From Paramacrobiotus metropolitanus (Eukaryota; Tardigrada; Eutardigrada; Parachela; Macrobiotidae), in NCBI RefSeq assembly GCF_019649055.1, contig NW_026570230.1:1922001-1986000 (forward strand): a DNA stretch of 64,000 nucleotides, read 5' to 3'. A program made the position numbers and the translations under genes. The notes beneath the pieces were generated by a model. That model was given only the letters and a program-made list of their open reading frames with translations, did not search any database and was not told the DNA's origin. This document shows positions 35,737-45,397 of the stretch, one piece after another. The first letter of the stretch is position 1; each line of letters starts with the position of its first letter.

Positions 35737-36764
35737 TTTTCCTTGATCCACGAGTCGTGCTCTGGTCCGTATCCTAACCACCTTACTAATGCTTTTCCCT
35801 TACTACGTTTAATAACAAAATCTATAGTGTGTTCCTTATTCTCAGCATTCCGTACACGCGATAATTCTTGCTCGTAAAATTGGCCTTTAATAATTACGCC
35901 GCGTTCATCTTTTAATCGGTACACTGGCACAGGATGCCGAACGATTTTGGTAATGGTAAATATTTCTTCTTTGAAATTATAGTTGTATCCTTTCTCCAGT
36001 TTTCCTTTATTAACGGCTAGTCGAACTGTATCACCGATCTTGAATTTGGGTTTCTGTGGAGTGCAATCTTTATATAATTTATTGAAAACGTCCAGAGAAT
36101 TTTCTGGCGTAACATCGACCGGGCGCATTCCGTGCGCACGATGCACAGAATGGTTGTACGAGTCTATTAAATCTGCCAATTTGTCTGTGTACCGCGTAGA
36201 TACCCTGTGTCGGAATAGCCGTACCATTCGGGACTTTATCGTTCGAATAACTCTTTCTACCATGGCACATTTAATATCATCGTTTTCAGAAGTAAAAAAT
36301 TCAATTCTTTTAGCTTTTAGGAATTGTTGAACGACATCATTGACAAATTCACGACCTTTGTCAGTTTGCACTCGCATTGGCTCTCCGAGCTCATCAAACA
36401 CTTTTTCCAAGGCGCTGCGAGTTTCGGTCGCATTTTTACTCTTCATTTGAATTACACACAGCTTTTTCGAGAAGCAATCAATGGCAAATAATAAATATTT
36501 AATACCATCATTTTCTTTATAGTACTTGGAAAAATCCGCTAAATCAATCTGGTATTGCATCTGCAGATCTGTCACTATGATCTGGTTGCGTTTAAAGCGC
36601 TTAGGTCTATCTTTTGTTACCGTGTATTCATCCAGCTCCTCCAGTAGCTCCTTGGCTTTCGCACGGTTCAGTTTGGGTTGCTTGATCGCTTGATAAAATC
36701 TTTCTACGCCTCCAAAGCTTCCGGGGTTTTTGGCGTCGAGGTATTTCTTCAGGAGTTGATTCAT
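35709..36764 (-). CDS. INT: Retroviral-type integrase with C-terminal chromodomain
   Basis: 351 aa from the ATG at 36764; the open frame upstream lacks an ATG. The rve core has the acidic triad: Asp in YQIDLADFSKYY, Asp in QTDKGREF and Glu in MVERVIRT, with 34 residues between the last two. GIKYLLFAIDCFSKK is the typical core strand. The C-terminus carries a chromodomain (VIKRSKGKALVRWLGYGPEHDSWI region, quoted here by its ends VIKRS and DSWI), which can direct insertion through histone marks. It catalyses insertion of the linear element and creates the 6-bp target duplication seen at the ends. It sits within the packed minus-strand block. Confidence 0.93.
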   Translation of the reverse strand: MNQLLKKYLDAKNPGSFGGVERFYQAIKQPKLNRAKAKELLEELDEYTVTKDRPKRFKRNQIIVTDLQMQYQIDLADFSKYYKENDGIKYLLFAIDCFSKKLCVIQMKSKNATETRSALEKVFDELGEPMRVQTDKGREFVNDVVQQFLKAKRIEFFTSENDDIKCAMVERVIRTIKSRMVRLFRHRVSTRYTDKLADLIDSYNHSVHRAHGMRPVDVTPENSLDVFNKLYKDCTPQKPKFKIGDTVRLAVNKGKLEKGYNYNFKEEIFTITKIVRHPVPVYRLKDERGVIIKGQFYEQELSRVRNAENKEHTIDFVIKRSKGKALVRWLGYGPEHDSWIKEKCLKVRHST

Positions 36765-36838
36765 TACAACACGTTGATACACAGTTAATCTTAAAAATCC
36801 GACAGAGGCGTAGAACCGATGGTAAGAAGGCAGACATA

Positions 36839-37288
36839 TCACGGTAAAGTAATCCACTTTAGCCGTGGATTACCACCACCTCTCTGTGCTCCTTTTGTCT
36901 TTCGGCGAGTGCGATGAGCCGGTGGTGTATAGAAAAGCTCTTCGGATATTGGATCCACAGGCGTTGCGGGTGGACTCAGTTGACGCTTAGGAACTCTACG
37001 TTTCGGTTCTTTTGTCGGCTCGGGCGCTTTAGGAGTGACGTATTTGGGTATTTGCACCGGATTTTCTTCAGGAATGGCACGCGGTTTTAAAGCTAGAAAA
37101 CGTTCTAAGGTGGACGATAGCTGATTGGCCTTCTCATATTCACTTATATCTTTGCGCTGAATGATCTGGGCCACCAGATAATCTAGCGATATTACTTCGG
37201 CAGCTTCCGGTGGTTGTTTGTTCAGCTGAATTTTTGTTGCCAATCGGTCATCCATGACTCGCTTCGGTACAATTAAAAATTCATCCAT
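36839..37288 (-). CDS. Small Polinton-type protein, basic/Pro-rich tail
   Basis: 149 aa, not recognised by a named domain. The N-terminal half is helical (SLDYLVAQIIQRKDISEYEK, then LSSTLERFLALK). The middle is Pro/Lys-rich and the tail is basic with QRGGG (135-139), which fits the QxGG|x rule of adenovirus-type proteases, followed by NPRLKW. Proteins of this size and layout occur next to the ATPase in many Polintons and are thought to be virion components, but I cannot name the role. The start overlaps the end of the upstream small gene by 8 bp. Confidence 0.6.
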   Translation of the reverse strand: MDEFLIVPKRVMDDRLATKIQLNKQPPEAAEVISLDYLVAQIIQRKDISEYEKANQLSSTLERFLALKPRAIPEENPVQIPKYVTPKAPEPTKEPKRRVPKRQLSPPATPVDPISEELFYTPPAHRTRRKTKGAQRGGGNPRLKWITLP

Positions 37289-37625
37289 TACCTATAAGAC
37301 TGGTTAAAACGCCAGCAAAAACGGGTAGCAACGCACCGATAAAACCACCTTGCTGTAAAATCTGTCGCTTTTGTTTGGAAGGATAGCGCCGTAGCGCGAG
37401 CAGTCTCAGTGACTTGCGGTGTCTTTTACAGGTATCCAAATGTTCCGCCGGTAACGTAATAGTGTTTTTAATAATATTCACAGCAATCTCTTCAATGGCC
37501 TTAAGCTGATTCCGGTTGACATACTCTAATAACACCTTTCGCTGTTTCGGTTTAAGGCTCCGTAGGGTAATAATATATGGCGCAAGGGCTTTTACTCTGT
37601 CCGACATGGTTTCGGTAAACAACAT
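37281..37625 (-). CDS. Small Polinton-conserved protein with hydrophobic C-terminus
   Basis: 114 aa. Pattern: LRSLKPKQRKVLLEY, then EEIAVNIIKNTITLP, then KSLRLLALRRYPSKQKRQIL, QQGGF and a hydrophobic end with ALLPVF. I have seen this KP-x-QRK...KR-x-IL-x-x-GGF layout as a conserved small gene in Polinton/adintovirus-like elements; the function is not established. QQGG|F (91-95) is a candidate protease site that would release a 20-residue hydrophobic peptide, possibly membrane-active. Its start overlaps the ATPase gene end by 34 bp. Confidence 0.6.
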   Translation of the reverse strand: MLFTETMSDRVKALAPYIITLRSLKPKQRKVLLEYVNRNQLKAIEEIAVNIIKNTITLPAEHLDTCKRHRKSLRLLALRRYPSKQKRQILQQGGFIGALLPVFAGVLTSLIGNG

Positions 37626-38281
37626 TCGTTCTTGCTTAAATAGATTCGCATAAACTGTTCAGGCATTACGTGTGAGCGAACCCTTAAATAGTCGGGGCAG
37701 GTACTTCTTAGATCTAGAATAATTGGCTGGTACGGTTCAGAGGTCACTTTGCGATACGCATCCACCAAATGCGATAAGCCCATCTGACGAGCCAAGGTAC
37801 TTATCTGATTTACATCACGGACATTTTTAAATAATACTAAGTACTGACAATTTAGCATAATATCACGCATTGCCTTTCCTTGTTTGTAGAGGTTTTGCAG
37901 TATCAAGAGAACAGAAACGTTCTTATGATGTATGCCTTGTGTAAAAAGCTTAGTGCAACGCAAATCTTTGCTTATGACATGTGAAAGGTCATCAATAATA
38001 AGCAGCGTATGCTGATTAGTGTTAAAAAAATCGTCTTTGCCTAGTACTTCTTCGACACCTTGAATAAACTCTACGGTCGGCACGGCTTCCAATAGTACAT
38101 CAAATCCTTTTTGGTATTCACCGTAGCAGTACACAATACGATCAGGCGGACGATCAATCATTTTTTCTCTGTTTTTAATTAGATTAAACACAAATTCACT
38201 TTTGCCGGACATGGTCGGCCCGCACACACAACAACCAAAACATGCTTTGAACCGCGGATCGCTGTCTAACACTGAATACAT
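37592..38281 (-). CDS. Genome-packaging ATPase (A32/FtsK-HerA type)
   Basis: 229 aa, single exon. Walker A GPTMSGKSEF (about residues 21-30) and Walker B TLLIIDDLS (about 92-100), followed by a conserved LILQNLYKQGK sensor region. Members translocate the DNA genome into preformed capsids using ATP. It is the first core gene after the BIR gene on the minus strand, and its 3' end overlaps the next gene. Length and motifs are typical for Polintons and large-DNA-virus relatives. Confidence 0.92.
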   Translation of the reverse strand: MYSVLDSDPRFKACFGCCVCGPTMSGKSEFVFNLIKNREKMIDRPPDRIVYCYGEYQKGFDVLLEAVPTVEFIQGVEEVLGKDDFFNTNQHTLLIIDDLSHVISKDLRCTKLFTQGIHHKNVSVLLILQNLYKQGKAMRDIMLNCQYLVLFKNVRDVNQISTLARQMGLSHLVDAYRKVTSEPYQPIILDLRSTCPDYLRVRSHVMPEQFMRIYLSKNECCLPKPCRTE

Positions 38282-38359
38282 GATTACACCAGATTGTTAA
38301 CTCACCAAAGGCATTACAATACATAACGCTGATACAAATGCAACGAAACACTTAAATAC

Positions 38360-38698
38360 TTATGTCCACCATTCCAAAGGTTGCGCTCCTCCCGAAAGTC
38401 TGTTGTGAACCTCATCAACCCAAGCACTCCCACGCATTTCCAGAAGGTACTTGCACAAAGGGTTGAGGGTGACATGCTTTCTCCATGCATCGATGCTGAC
38501 CCGATCATCTAGATCCAGTTGACACTGGCAGTGAACACAGGTTGCAGACCAATCCCCCATGTAAACAAAACCGGCTTCTGCTAATTGGCGTGACAAGTTT
38601 TGCTTGCAAGGAGACTTCCAAAAATCGTATGTAGCTAGCCTAGATTCATACGTGGAGAATACCCCGTCACCCATACGAAAACTTTCCATAAAACTCAT
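38360..38698 (-). CDS. Single-BIR protein (inhibitor-of-apoptosis type)
   Basis: 112 aa. One BIR zinc module is evident: RLATYDFW at the start, LAEAGFVYMGDWSATCVHC, then the ligands CVHC-x17-H-x6-C (WRKHVTLNPLCKYL), with an Asp/Trp-rich loop. There is no RING or CARD domain. BIR proteins bind caspases or IAP antagonists; stand-alone viral BIR proteins block death of infected cells. Inference: the element may use it to protect the host cell during a productive phase. It lies upstream of the ATPase in the same direction, directly downstream of three copies of the element's upstream motif. The C-terminal LSGG|A (101-105) fits the protease consensus. Confidence 0.8.
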   Translation of the reverse strand: MSFMESFRMGDGVFSTYESRLATYDFWKSPCKQNLSRQLAEAGFVYMGDWSATCVHCQCQLDLDDRVSIDAWRKHVTLNPLCKYLLEMRGSAWVDEVHNRLSGGAQPLEWWT

Positions 38699-38827
38699 TT
38701 TTGTGTTTATTTAAGTGCTGGACAAAAACCTTATAAAAATCAGTTTTAACTACCACAACTAAAGAAAGGCTAGAAATAAGTTTAGGATGTCGGTGGTTTA
38801 TTTTGAGCAGTTCGGAACACTAAAAAA

Positions 38828-38878
38828 GGGTTGCATAATTGTCCCGGGTTCAAAATGTAACGGTGCGAAATGGAAACC
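38828..38878. promoter_or_regulatory. Three tandem copies of the Polinton upstream motif
   Basis: GGGTTGCATAATTGTCCC (38828-38845), GGGTTCAAAATGTAAC (38846-38861) and GGTGCGAAATGGAAACC (38862-38878) are directly adjacent. They lie between the divergent BIR (start 38698, minus) and small membrane protein (start 38954, plus) genes. This is the only such cluster upstream of the whole capsid block, so it may drive that block. Confidence 0.5.
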
Positions 38879-38953
38879 ATAATATTAGCAGAAACACTAA
38901 TTTAATAACTCCAACTATTTAAGCAGGTTTTTTTCTGTTGAACTTATAACAAA

Positions 38954-39184
38954 ATGGCCAACGTCCAAGGAATGATTCCCAGACTGGACCTTGTCGAGCG
39001 GATCGACAACCGTCTGGGAAAATTCTGCATTGGTATTTTATGGTTAATTTTAGTTCTTATTTTAATTACATTTATTTGTGCGGAAATTATTATCAAAATT
39101 ATCGCTCATCGACCCCGCCTAGTTGACCTTTGCGTGAATGACACAGCCTGCAGCGTCTTCGTTGCCAGTAACACCACTGCTTGA
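38954..39184 (+). CDS. Small single-pass membrane protein
   Basis: 76 aa. The ATG follows a short upstream region with an ATTTAAG box and the motif cluster. The N-terminal 22 residues are soluble (MANVQGMIPRLDLVERI...). One long hydrophobic helix covers about residues 25-50 (IGILWLILVLILITFICAEI), and a short tail has two Cys and an NDT sequon. No recognised family. Its position in the element and + orientation suggest an accessory membrane protein, for example for release or entry, but that is a guess. It could have a further exon downstream; I see none that is convincing. Confidence 0.5.
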   Translation: MANVQGMIPRLDLVERIDNRLGKFCIGILWLILVLILITFICAEIIIKIIAHRPRLVDLCVNDTACSVFVASNTTA

Positions 39185-39520
39185 CTTACCGTCTTGATCT
39201 TCATCAGTTTGACCTGCTGGGGCATCCATATACGAAATCTACAAAGAGTTAAACTGCAAAGAACCGTTGGGAGACTCAAGCAGCAGGACTTACATGGCAA
39301 TTCTCCTTCCAACCAGTGGGAGATGGGGCAGTCGGAATACTGGGAATTTTTTTTTATTAACTCGATTTAAATGCTTAGCTCGCTAGTTTTGTGACACTGT
39401 TAGCGGAACAATAACATGTGGAAATGTAAAAACGTTTTGTTCGATTTAACGCCTGTCAGCACGTGTCAGAGTTTCTCAACTTGTTCATTAAAAATTCAGA
39501 ACCAAAAAATGTCACGCTAT
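39185..39520. other. Polinton intergenic spacer
   Basis: 336 bp between the small membrane gene and the 3' end of the polymerase gene (tail to tail). No gene seen. TGTGGAAATGTAAAAACG at about 39418 is a poor match to the recurring motif. Confidence 0.35.
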
Positions 39521-42500
39521 TTATTTCGGTACATAACCAAACGGTAGCGTGTTCCAGTTTTCCACTATTCGCCGCTTATCATAAGTCATCCGAAGTGTTT
39601 TAGACATATTGTACTGTTGTAAAGTCAAAGTAGGTTTATCACGCTTAATTAAATCAGGATAATTAACGGAAAGTTCTTCACAATTATCTAACATTAACAA
39701 CATCTTCTCAAAATTTATTACTTCACTAGTCTGCCCATTCAGCGTGAATCCTTTGACCTTTACCGTATTGGCGTTGTCGTTGGTCACATAGGCGTACGTC
39801 TTCGGGCCCAAGCTGACAAATTCGGTAATGTACTGGCCCGGCTTTAGTTCGTCGGTTAGGTCGCCCAGAAATTTACCCGTTGCTGGTTTCGGTTTGTCTG
39901 GCTGATCCACAAAAATTATGGAATCTAAACAGATATTACTGCAGTTTTCACTGTCCAACAGCACACGCAGTACGAACCCACCTGTATCAAAGTATAACAG
40001 GCGGTCTTGTACGTGTTCCATAAACTGCAGTAAATGAAGGCGAGCCCAACATGTGGTGAATCTAAATTCCAGAGTTGACCTTTATGCGGTTCAATTAAAA
40101 AAAGAGATATACATACGCTGCAAGGACCACATTTGTACTCGGATCTTCTTCGAGAAACCCTTCTTCCTTCGTAAACATCACCTGCAGCACTTCCTCCCCA
40201 AACATGTCCCACGAATGAACGTGGTACTGACCGGAGAGTAGCAATTCATAAAAGCGTGCTGGCTCGCTAACGTACTCCGTGATCAACCTATCACTCTGCA
40301 TTCCCAAACGCCCCCAAAAACTAACAAAAAAAAATTTGTATATTTTTGATTTTTTTTTTCAATAAACTGGTTCACCTGTTTAGCATCAATTTCGCCAGGG
40401 AGCGTAATCCAGGATTCTCTTTGATCTTTTCCCGTTCCAGTTCAATACCCTCTTTACTCTTGTACTCGGTAATATACTGAGATTTCTGGGCTTCCGTCGT
40501 CACATCTACAGGCCATCCGCTGGCTTCGGTTTTAATCTTGAGGAATTTGTTGATATATCCCTCAAAAAGACGATCTTCGTGTTGATCAAACTGCCAAACT
40601 TCGTGAATCGAACTCATTATATAACCACGATCCAATGCAGCAATAATTTCTGGTGTGCACCAGGTCCCAGTAAGCATCCGCTCTTCATCAGTATGCTGGC
40701 AGGGAGCATTGATGCGGTGGTCGGCACATGTACGACACAACGGGAACGTTAATTTGTCTTGGCTGCGGTACGGTAGTACTGGCAAATAGAGATCTGCAGG
40801 CGGAAGTATATCGCAAGACATCAAACCGAAATAGCTGCGCGGGTCTGTAAAATTGTTAGTAATCACCCGAGGATGGCTGGTGGGATAGCACTTGGTTTTG
40901 TTGACAAAAGGATACTCGCTGCAGACGTCATAATAGCAGATTCTTTCATTGCCGTTGATTTTATAATGAAGCCGAGTGGCATTCGTCCGTCCTCCGTAGA
41001 AGGCGTCACGCGGGTTAATTCCGGCCCGGATCTTGACCATTCGGATGAATTCATTGATTTCTGGCTCGTCCACGCATAATCTATCGTACTCGTGCTCCCA
41101 GATAACGACCACCTGAAATCCCAAATCTCTAAAATACTGATCTCTGTCCAGCGTTTCCTTGTAGATGTCCGACATCTTTATTCCACGGTACGGATGTACT
41201 GTATCAGCAGCGACGCACTGAGGACAGCCGTGGAACCAACAACCATGAAATTCGTAAACAGTTTTAGTTTCTGCGCAATATCCATCAACAAAGTATGTAC
41301 CAATCTTGTACTCTGCTCCGGATAGTTTGGTCTGCAATATGCACATGTTCTCGGCTTCCGACCACTGTAACCATCGTAAGGCCTTGCTAGACTGGGGACG
41401 ATTGCGGTTATATCCATGATTCGGAATTAATCCAATCTGCTCTGGCTGGAGTAAGAACGTTCGCCAGTAATTACTGCAAACACCGGCGATGGTGAAAGCT
41501 GAGACGAAAGGGTTAAGTCCATCGCTTATTTCCATGAATAGTTGACAAAACTGCTGGCAACACTTGCGAAGAACCGTGACGTCATTACGACAATAGCCCT
41601 CAAACTCACGGCGGAAATCGAACAATCCATTTTTGTCAACCACTTCAGTTTCGTACCAGTGATCAAAGGTAATCCGGTCTTTTTGTTTCATGCTGGTATA
41701 GCCGTACTCGTCCTTTGACGGGAAAGGAACAATCTTGTTCCAGTTCTCCTCACGGTTGAATCTGTGCGGAAAGGTACCTTTACTCGTGTCTTCTAGACCG
41801 AACGTAGCTGGCAATTTTGAAAGGCTTTGTGGGTTATAGCTATAGCTATCACGAAAGTGTATGTCGTAAGGCGCCGGCACGTCCAGCATCAAAATCTTGC
41901 CCCCGTTCATGATCACTTTGGGAACAATCCCATTGCGTAGTAGCCAATTGAGGATAAAATAACCATCAAAACCCTGTAAAAGTTACCGCTTAAGGTCACC
42001 GAATAAAGGTCACCGACCAAAGGTCACCGAATGCAAACGTCAACTCAAGGTCGGTCGCCAACTACATAGGTTACCGAAGAGAAAGGTCACCAGTTACAGA
42101 GGTCACCAACGCTACGCAAACTCACTTTGAAATTATGTGCGATGACATAAAATCCCTTGTGGTCTTCCTGGAAGAGGAATTCGCAAAGGTCATTGGTAAC
42201 ATCACCTGCAATAGGAGTAGTGGAATCAGGAAACGTCCACTCTTCCCCATCCCTGTTCTGGACAACCTGTTTGATAAACACAGCATGAAACACTGCAACG
42301 ACAATTAGGTCGGTCGCAACTCACCGCCAAATTGGGCACCAGTTCACCAGATGCTGATACGTACGTCTCAAAATCAAAATAGAGAAACTGGGCAGAACTG
42401 CAGCGGGCTTTTCGATCAGATGTGAAGGGTTTCGGACGCATGAAACAACGATGCTCGGAGGGCAAATCAAAAATGCTACACACTTTGCATTTGGTTTCAC

Positions 42501-43755
42501 CACAGCGATGTGGATTGTCAGGTTTGCGCTGAGCGTTCGAATATATACAACGACACTGGACACACACCTTTACGGTATCACACAGGGCTATCCGTTTCTT
42601 ATGCCGACCTTTGCCACTACCGAGCTTGTGGTGATCAAAGCAGTTCTGACCAGGAAACTGTCGGTTGCAGTCCATACACGTGATAAAATTAGCCGTATCT
42701 TCAGGACAATCAACACGCAAACACAGGGCACACTTTCCTTTACAACGGAGTTTGACCCGACTACTGTATCCTTTCATACAGTCAAAGCACCAATAACTGC
42801 GTTTGAAAAAGGCGGGAAGAGATTTCAAAAGATCAAAATGACCGTCATGATGAAGTAAAATGATATGCTTTTTATGCTTATGACCTTTATGCACGATAGC
42901 GTTCGCATGATCAATGCTGACAACAATAATACGGTAACCTTTGAGAACTTTCTCAAATGCTGGAATGTCGCTTAGACTTAATGACCGCTCCGGTAAACCC
43001 GCTCGCAAAATCAAAAGCTTAGCTAGCTTGGTGATTTCTCGCTTACCCCTCCGCAGGCTTCGAAAACGTTTGGAATTCTTGTCGGCCAAAGCTTTTCCCA
43101 TCACCAGTGCTCGGGCCATGCAAAGGTCATCATCTCCATTAACAATAACCACAGACTGCATCTTCATGAGGCGGCGCCTCAAAAGGATAGGAACATCTTT
43201 CACACAGCGACCGGAGGGCAGCTGCGTATGTTGAGCGGTGATTTGAAAGGAGTCATCAATAACAAACTCTTCATGGCTATTCAGCACGCGCTGTATATCC
43301 GTCACCCAGCGTTTGACGCTTAGCTCGGAACGAAGCGTCAGCGAAGTGTACAAAGGGCGATTAAAATGCCGAGAATCAATCCGTAAACGCACGCGATCCG
43401 TATCCTTAACACCGTTCAAAACAACAAATAATATATACTCAAGAATAGAAACGATAGTCTCAGGGACATCACTAACATCAACATCTTCGAGATTCGAAAA
43501 TTTAATGTTAAAAGTATTTAGGTGGATACGAAATTTTGGAGAATACTTGCGACCAATACACTGGATATCGACATTTTCTATAACACTGATATTACCACCC
43601 CATTGAGGCACAGGATCTTCATAAACCCAATCGTCTTCAGCAGCTAGAAGCGCGGCAGCGTTTAATGTTTCAGCATCTAACGCTACAGGGTCATCATTCC
43701 ATTCACCATCGGCCAATAAAGCGACCATATCTACGTCTGATAACATGTAGTCCAT
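39521..43755 (-). CDS. POLB: Protein-primed family B DNA polymerase
   Basis: Six exons: 43755-42325, 42266-42126, 41973-40376, 40320-40117, 40061-39982 and 39924-39521. All junctions are GT-AG and the phases sum to one frame of 1285 aa. Motifs in order: Cys-rich N-terminal region (WCFDCM, CKGKCALC, CMDC); exonuclease I FDFETY; exonuclease II HNF-K-GFD, formed across the second intron; exonuclease III GYCRNDVTVL; polymerase A YYDVCSEYP; B KLMLNSFWG, formed across an intron; C YFDTDS, formed across an intron. Three catalytic motifs are thus interrupted by introns and restored only by splicing. The enzyme replicates the linear element from its TIRs with a protein primer. Two copies of the element's upstream motif lie 80-140 bp before the ATG. 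Confidence 0.93.
41985..42110 (+). repeat. AAGGTCACCGA short repeats inside a polymerase intron
   Basis: The second intron of the polymerase gene (41974-42125) is almost entirely made of imperfect repeats of AAGGTCACCGA (clear copies at about 41991, 42005 and 42021, with degenerate ones up to 42105). No other intron of the gene has this. Confidence 0.7.
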
Positions 43756-43836
43756 TGTAGCAACTAGTTCAGTAAAGCACCATAAAAGTGTTCTCGACTA
43801 ATATTTATTAACACTATTCGTGCACCACTATATCTT

Positions 43837-43894
43837 GGCAAGTACAAAATGGAAACCGATAACCACCATACACACCGTGGAAAAATGGAAACCC
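43837..43894. promoter_or_regulatory. Two copies of the Polinton upstream motif before the polymerase gene
   Basis: Cores AGTACAAAATGGAAACC (ending 43857) and GTGGAAAAATGGAAACCC (43877-43894) lie 80-140 bp upstream of the polymerase ATG at 43755, in the short spacer after the 3' end of the next gene. Same core as the copies at 31151, 38862 and in the TIRs. Confidence 0.5.
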
Positions 43895-43901
43895 AATACG
43901 C

Positions 43902-45241
43902 TTACAACATTTTAAACGCTTGATCGCAACAGTACTTGCGCACTTCGTCATTGTTCGCAAAAGCAGCAAAAGAGCAGTCGGTATAGTTCGGTAATAACTC
44001 AATTAGAATGCTATAAAAGCTAGCGGTATCCAGTTGACTATAAACCAGCCATCGTATATTGTCCTCCGACGGATAGATATCCTTCACCTTGGCCAGATGG
44101 ACGCACTCCATGACCAGGTACGAGCGATAATCATTCCAGAATTCGACAGGTAAATCTGAAAAATAGTTATCAGAAATTTAGTTTGCAATCCGACATGCAG
44201 AATAAATTCAATGCAAAAATTAAGATTCACTGAACACTGAACTAAATTTATAGGGTTCAGTGAACATTGAACTGAATTTAATGAACAATGAACTTTATGA
44301 ACATTGAACTGAATTTAGTGAACACTGAACGTTATGAACATTGAACTTTATGAACATTGAACTGAATCAATTGAACTTTGAACTTGTTGAACATTGAACG
44401 AAACGGTGACCTTACCTCGTGTCCCTTGGGAATATCCCGGGAAGAGCTGCAACAACACTGGATACAAGTCCATCTTTCGCAATTTTCGAACAGCGTCCAT
44501 GCTGATCCTGGTCGTCGAAACGCTGATGTTGGCCTCCCCTACGCGGCAAACACGCAGCAGGCGTTTGCAGTCCGCTTCCTGACGCACCCATGCGGCATGC
44601 AAGGATGGTGAAAACTCCCGGCGGTATTGCTGGTCCACGAGCTGACACTTCTTAACGTTGGGTGAAGTGCTGTGGCGATTCATGGCGTCACATTCGGTCG
44701 AAAGCACGAACCGCAGGAGCGCGCGCAGCTCGCTTATGGCCATGTCGCAGCGTGGTCCCTTCCGTCCACGGTGCGCAACAACCGTGCCGTACTGCGGTAT
44801 CTGGTTCTCTAGAACCAGCTTGACGGTCAGGGTGCCGGCACGGACCAAGGTGGCGACCTCTAGGTTGACAAAACCGATAGGTCGCGAGACAGGTCCTGGT
44901 TGGAGAAACTCGAGCAGTGCCGCTTGCTCATCGTCGGTGAGCGGTTGTGGGAGGAAATCAGGAGGCAGGTCATTCACGCCAGGCAACTCCGGGAGATGGA
45001 CATGGATGGCCGGCGGTTCCGAAACGGGTGGTGACAGGGACTCGAAGCGTGGACAATACTCCGGTTCAATCGACGTGTCGGGATCCGCGTAAGCAGGTCC
45101 TGCTGTCGGCGCATTAGGATCGGGAAAAAATTCGGCCAGGAAATCTAGATTAGGATCGCTGTGGTTCAGAAAAAAGTCCGAACCGTCAGCTTCGTTTCGC
45201 AGCCAGGCTTCCCAGTCAAAAGTGTCAACGTTATCCGACAT
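43902..45241 (-). CDS. Acidic Polinton accessory protein, unknown
   Basis: Two exons, 45241-44416 and 44155-43902 (phase 1; donor GTAAGG, acceptor TTTTTCAG), giving 359 aa. The first about 110 residues are Asp/Glu/Pro-rich, like an activation domain (DWEAWLRNEADGSDFFLN at the start). The rest is helical and soluble, with two similar pieces: DLYPVLLQLFPGY near the end of exon 1 and ASFYSILIELLPNY near the end of exon 2, perhaps two copies of one small domain. No recognised family. It is followed in the same direction by the polymerase gene. A role in transcription or replication of the element is only suggested by position and acidity. Confidence 0.6.
44228..44402 (+). repeat. TGAACATTGAACT minisatellite in an intron
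   Basis: The intron of the acidic accessory gene is filled with GAACATTGAACT / GAACTTTATGAACATTGAACT units of about 12-24 bp, roughly ten copies with spacers such as GAATTTA. It is a low-complexity expansion. Confidence 0.75.
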
Positions 45242-45324
45242 TTTAAAAAATATTGTTGTTAATCACTCGTAAAAGTTAAGACTAATTAACAAAAATGTTT
45301 TGAGAACTTGTTACAATTTATCAA

Positions 45325-45343
45325 GGTAGCAAAATGTTACACC
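45325..45343. promoter_or_regulatory. Single copy of the Polinton upstream motif
   Basis: GGTAGCAAAATGTTACACC, 84 bp upstream of the ATG of the acidic accessory gene (45241, minus). Same AAAATG core and GG...ACC ends as the other copies. Confidence 0.45.
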
Positions 45344-45397
45344 TGTGCCGATTCGCTAAGTGTTGCCGTGGCAACCTCCAGAAAATAAAATTGCTCG

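Noticed and set aside
34738-35781. Longer start for the minor capsid protein
   Set aside because: The extra 15 codons open at GTG and lie inside the integrase gene; the ATG at 35736 matches the family's usual N-terminus.
42255-42300. Alternative splice acceptor TTGCAG at about 42294 in the first polymerase intron
   Set aside because: It would join in the wrong phase; the acceptor AAACAG at 42267 restores the frame and the conserved NLAVVQ-type sequence.
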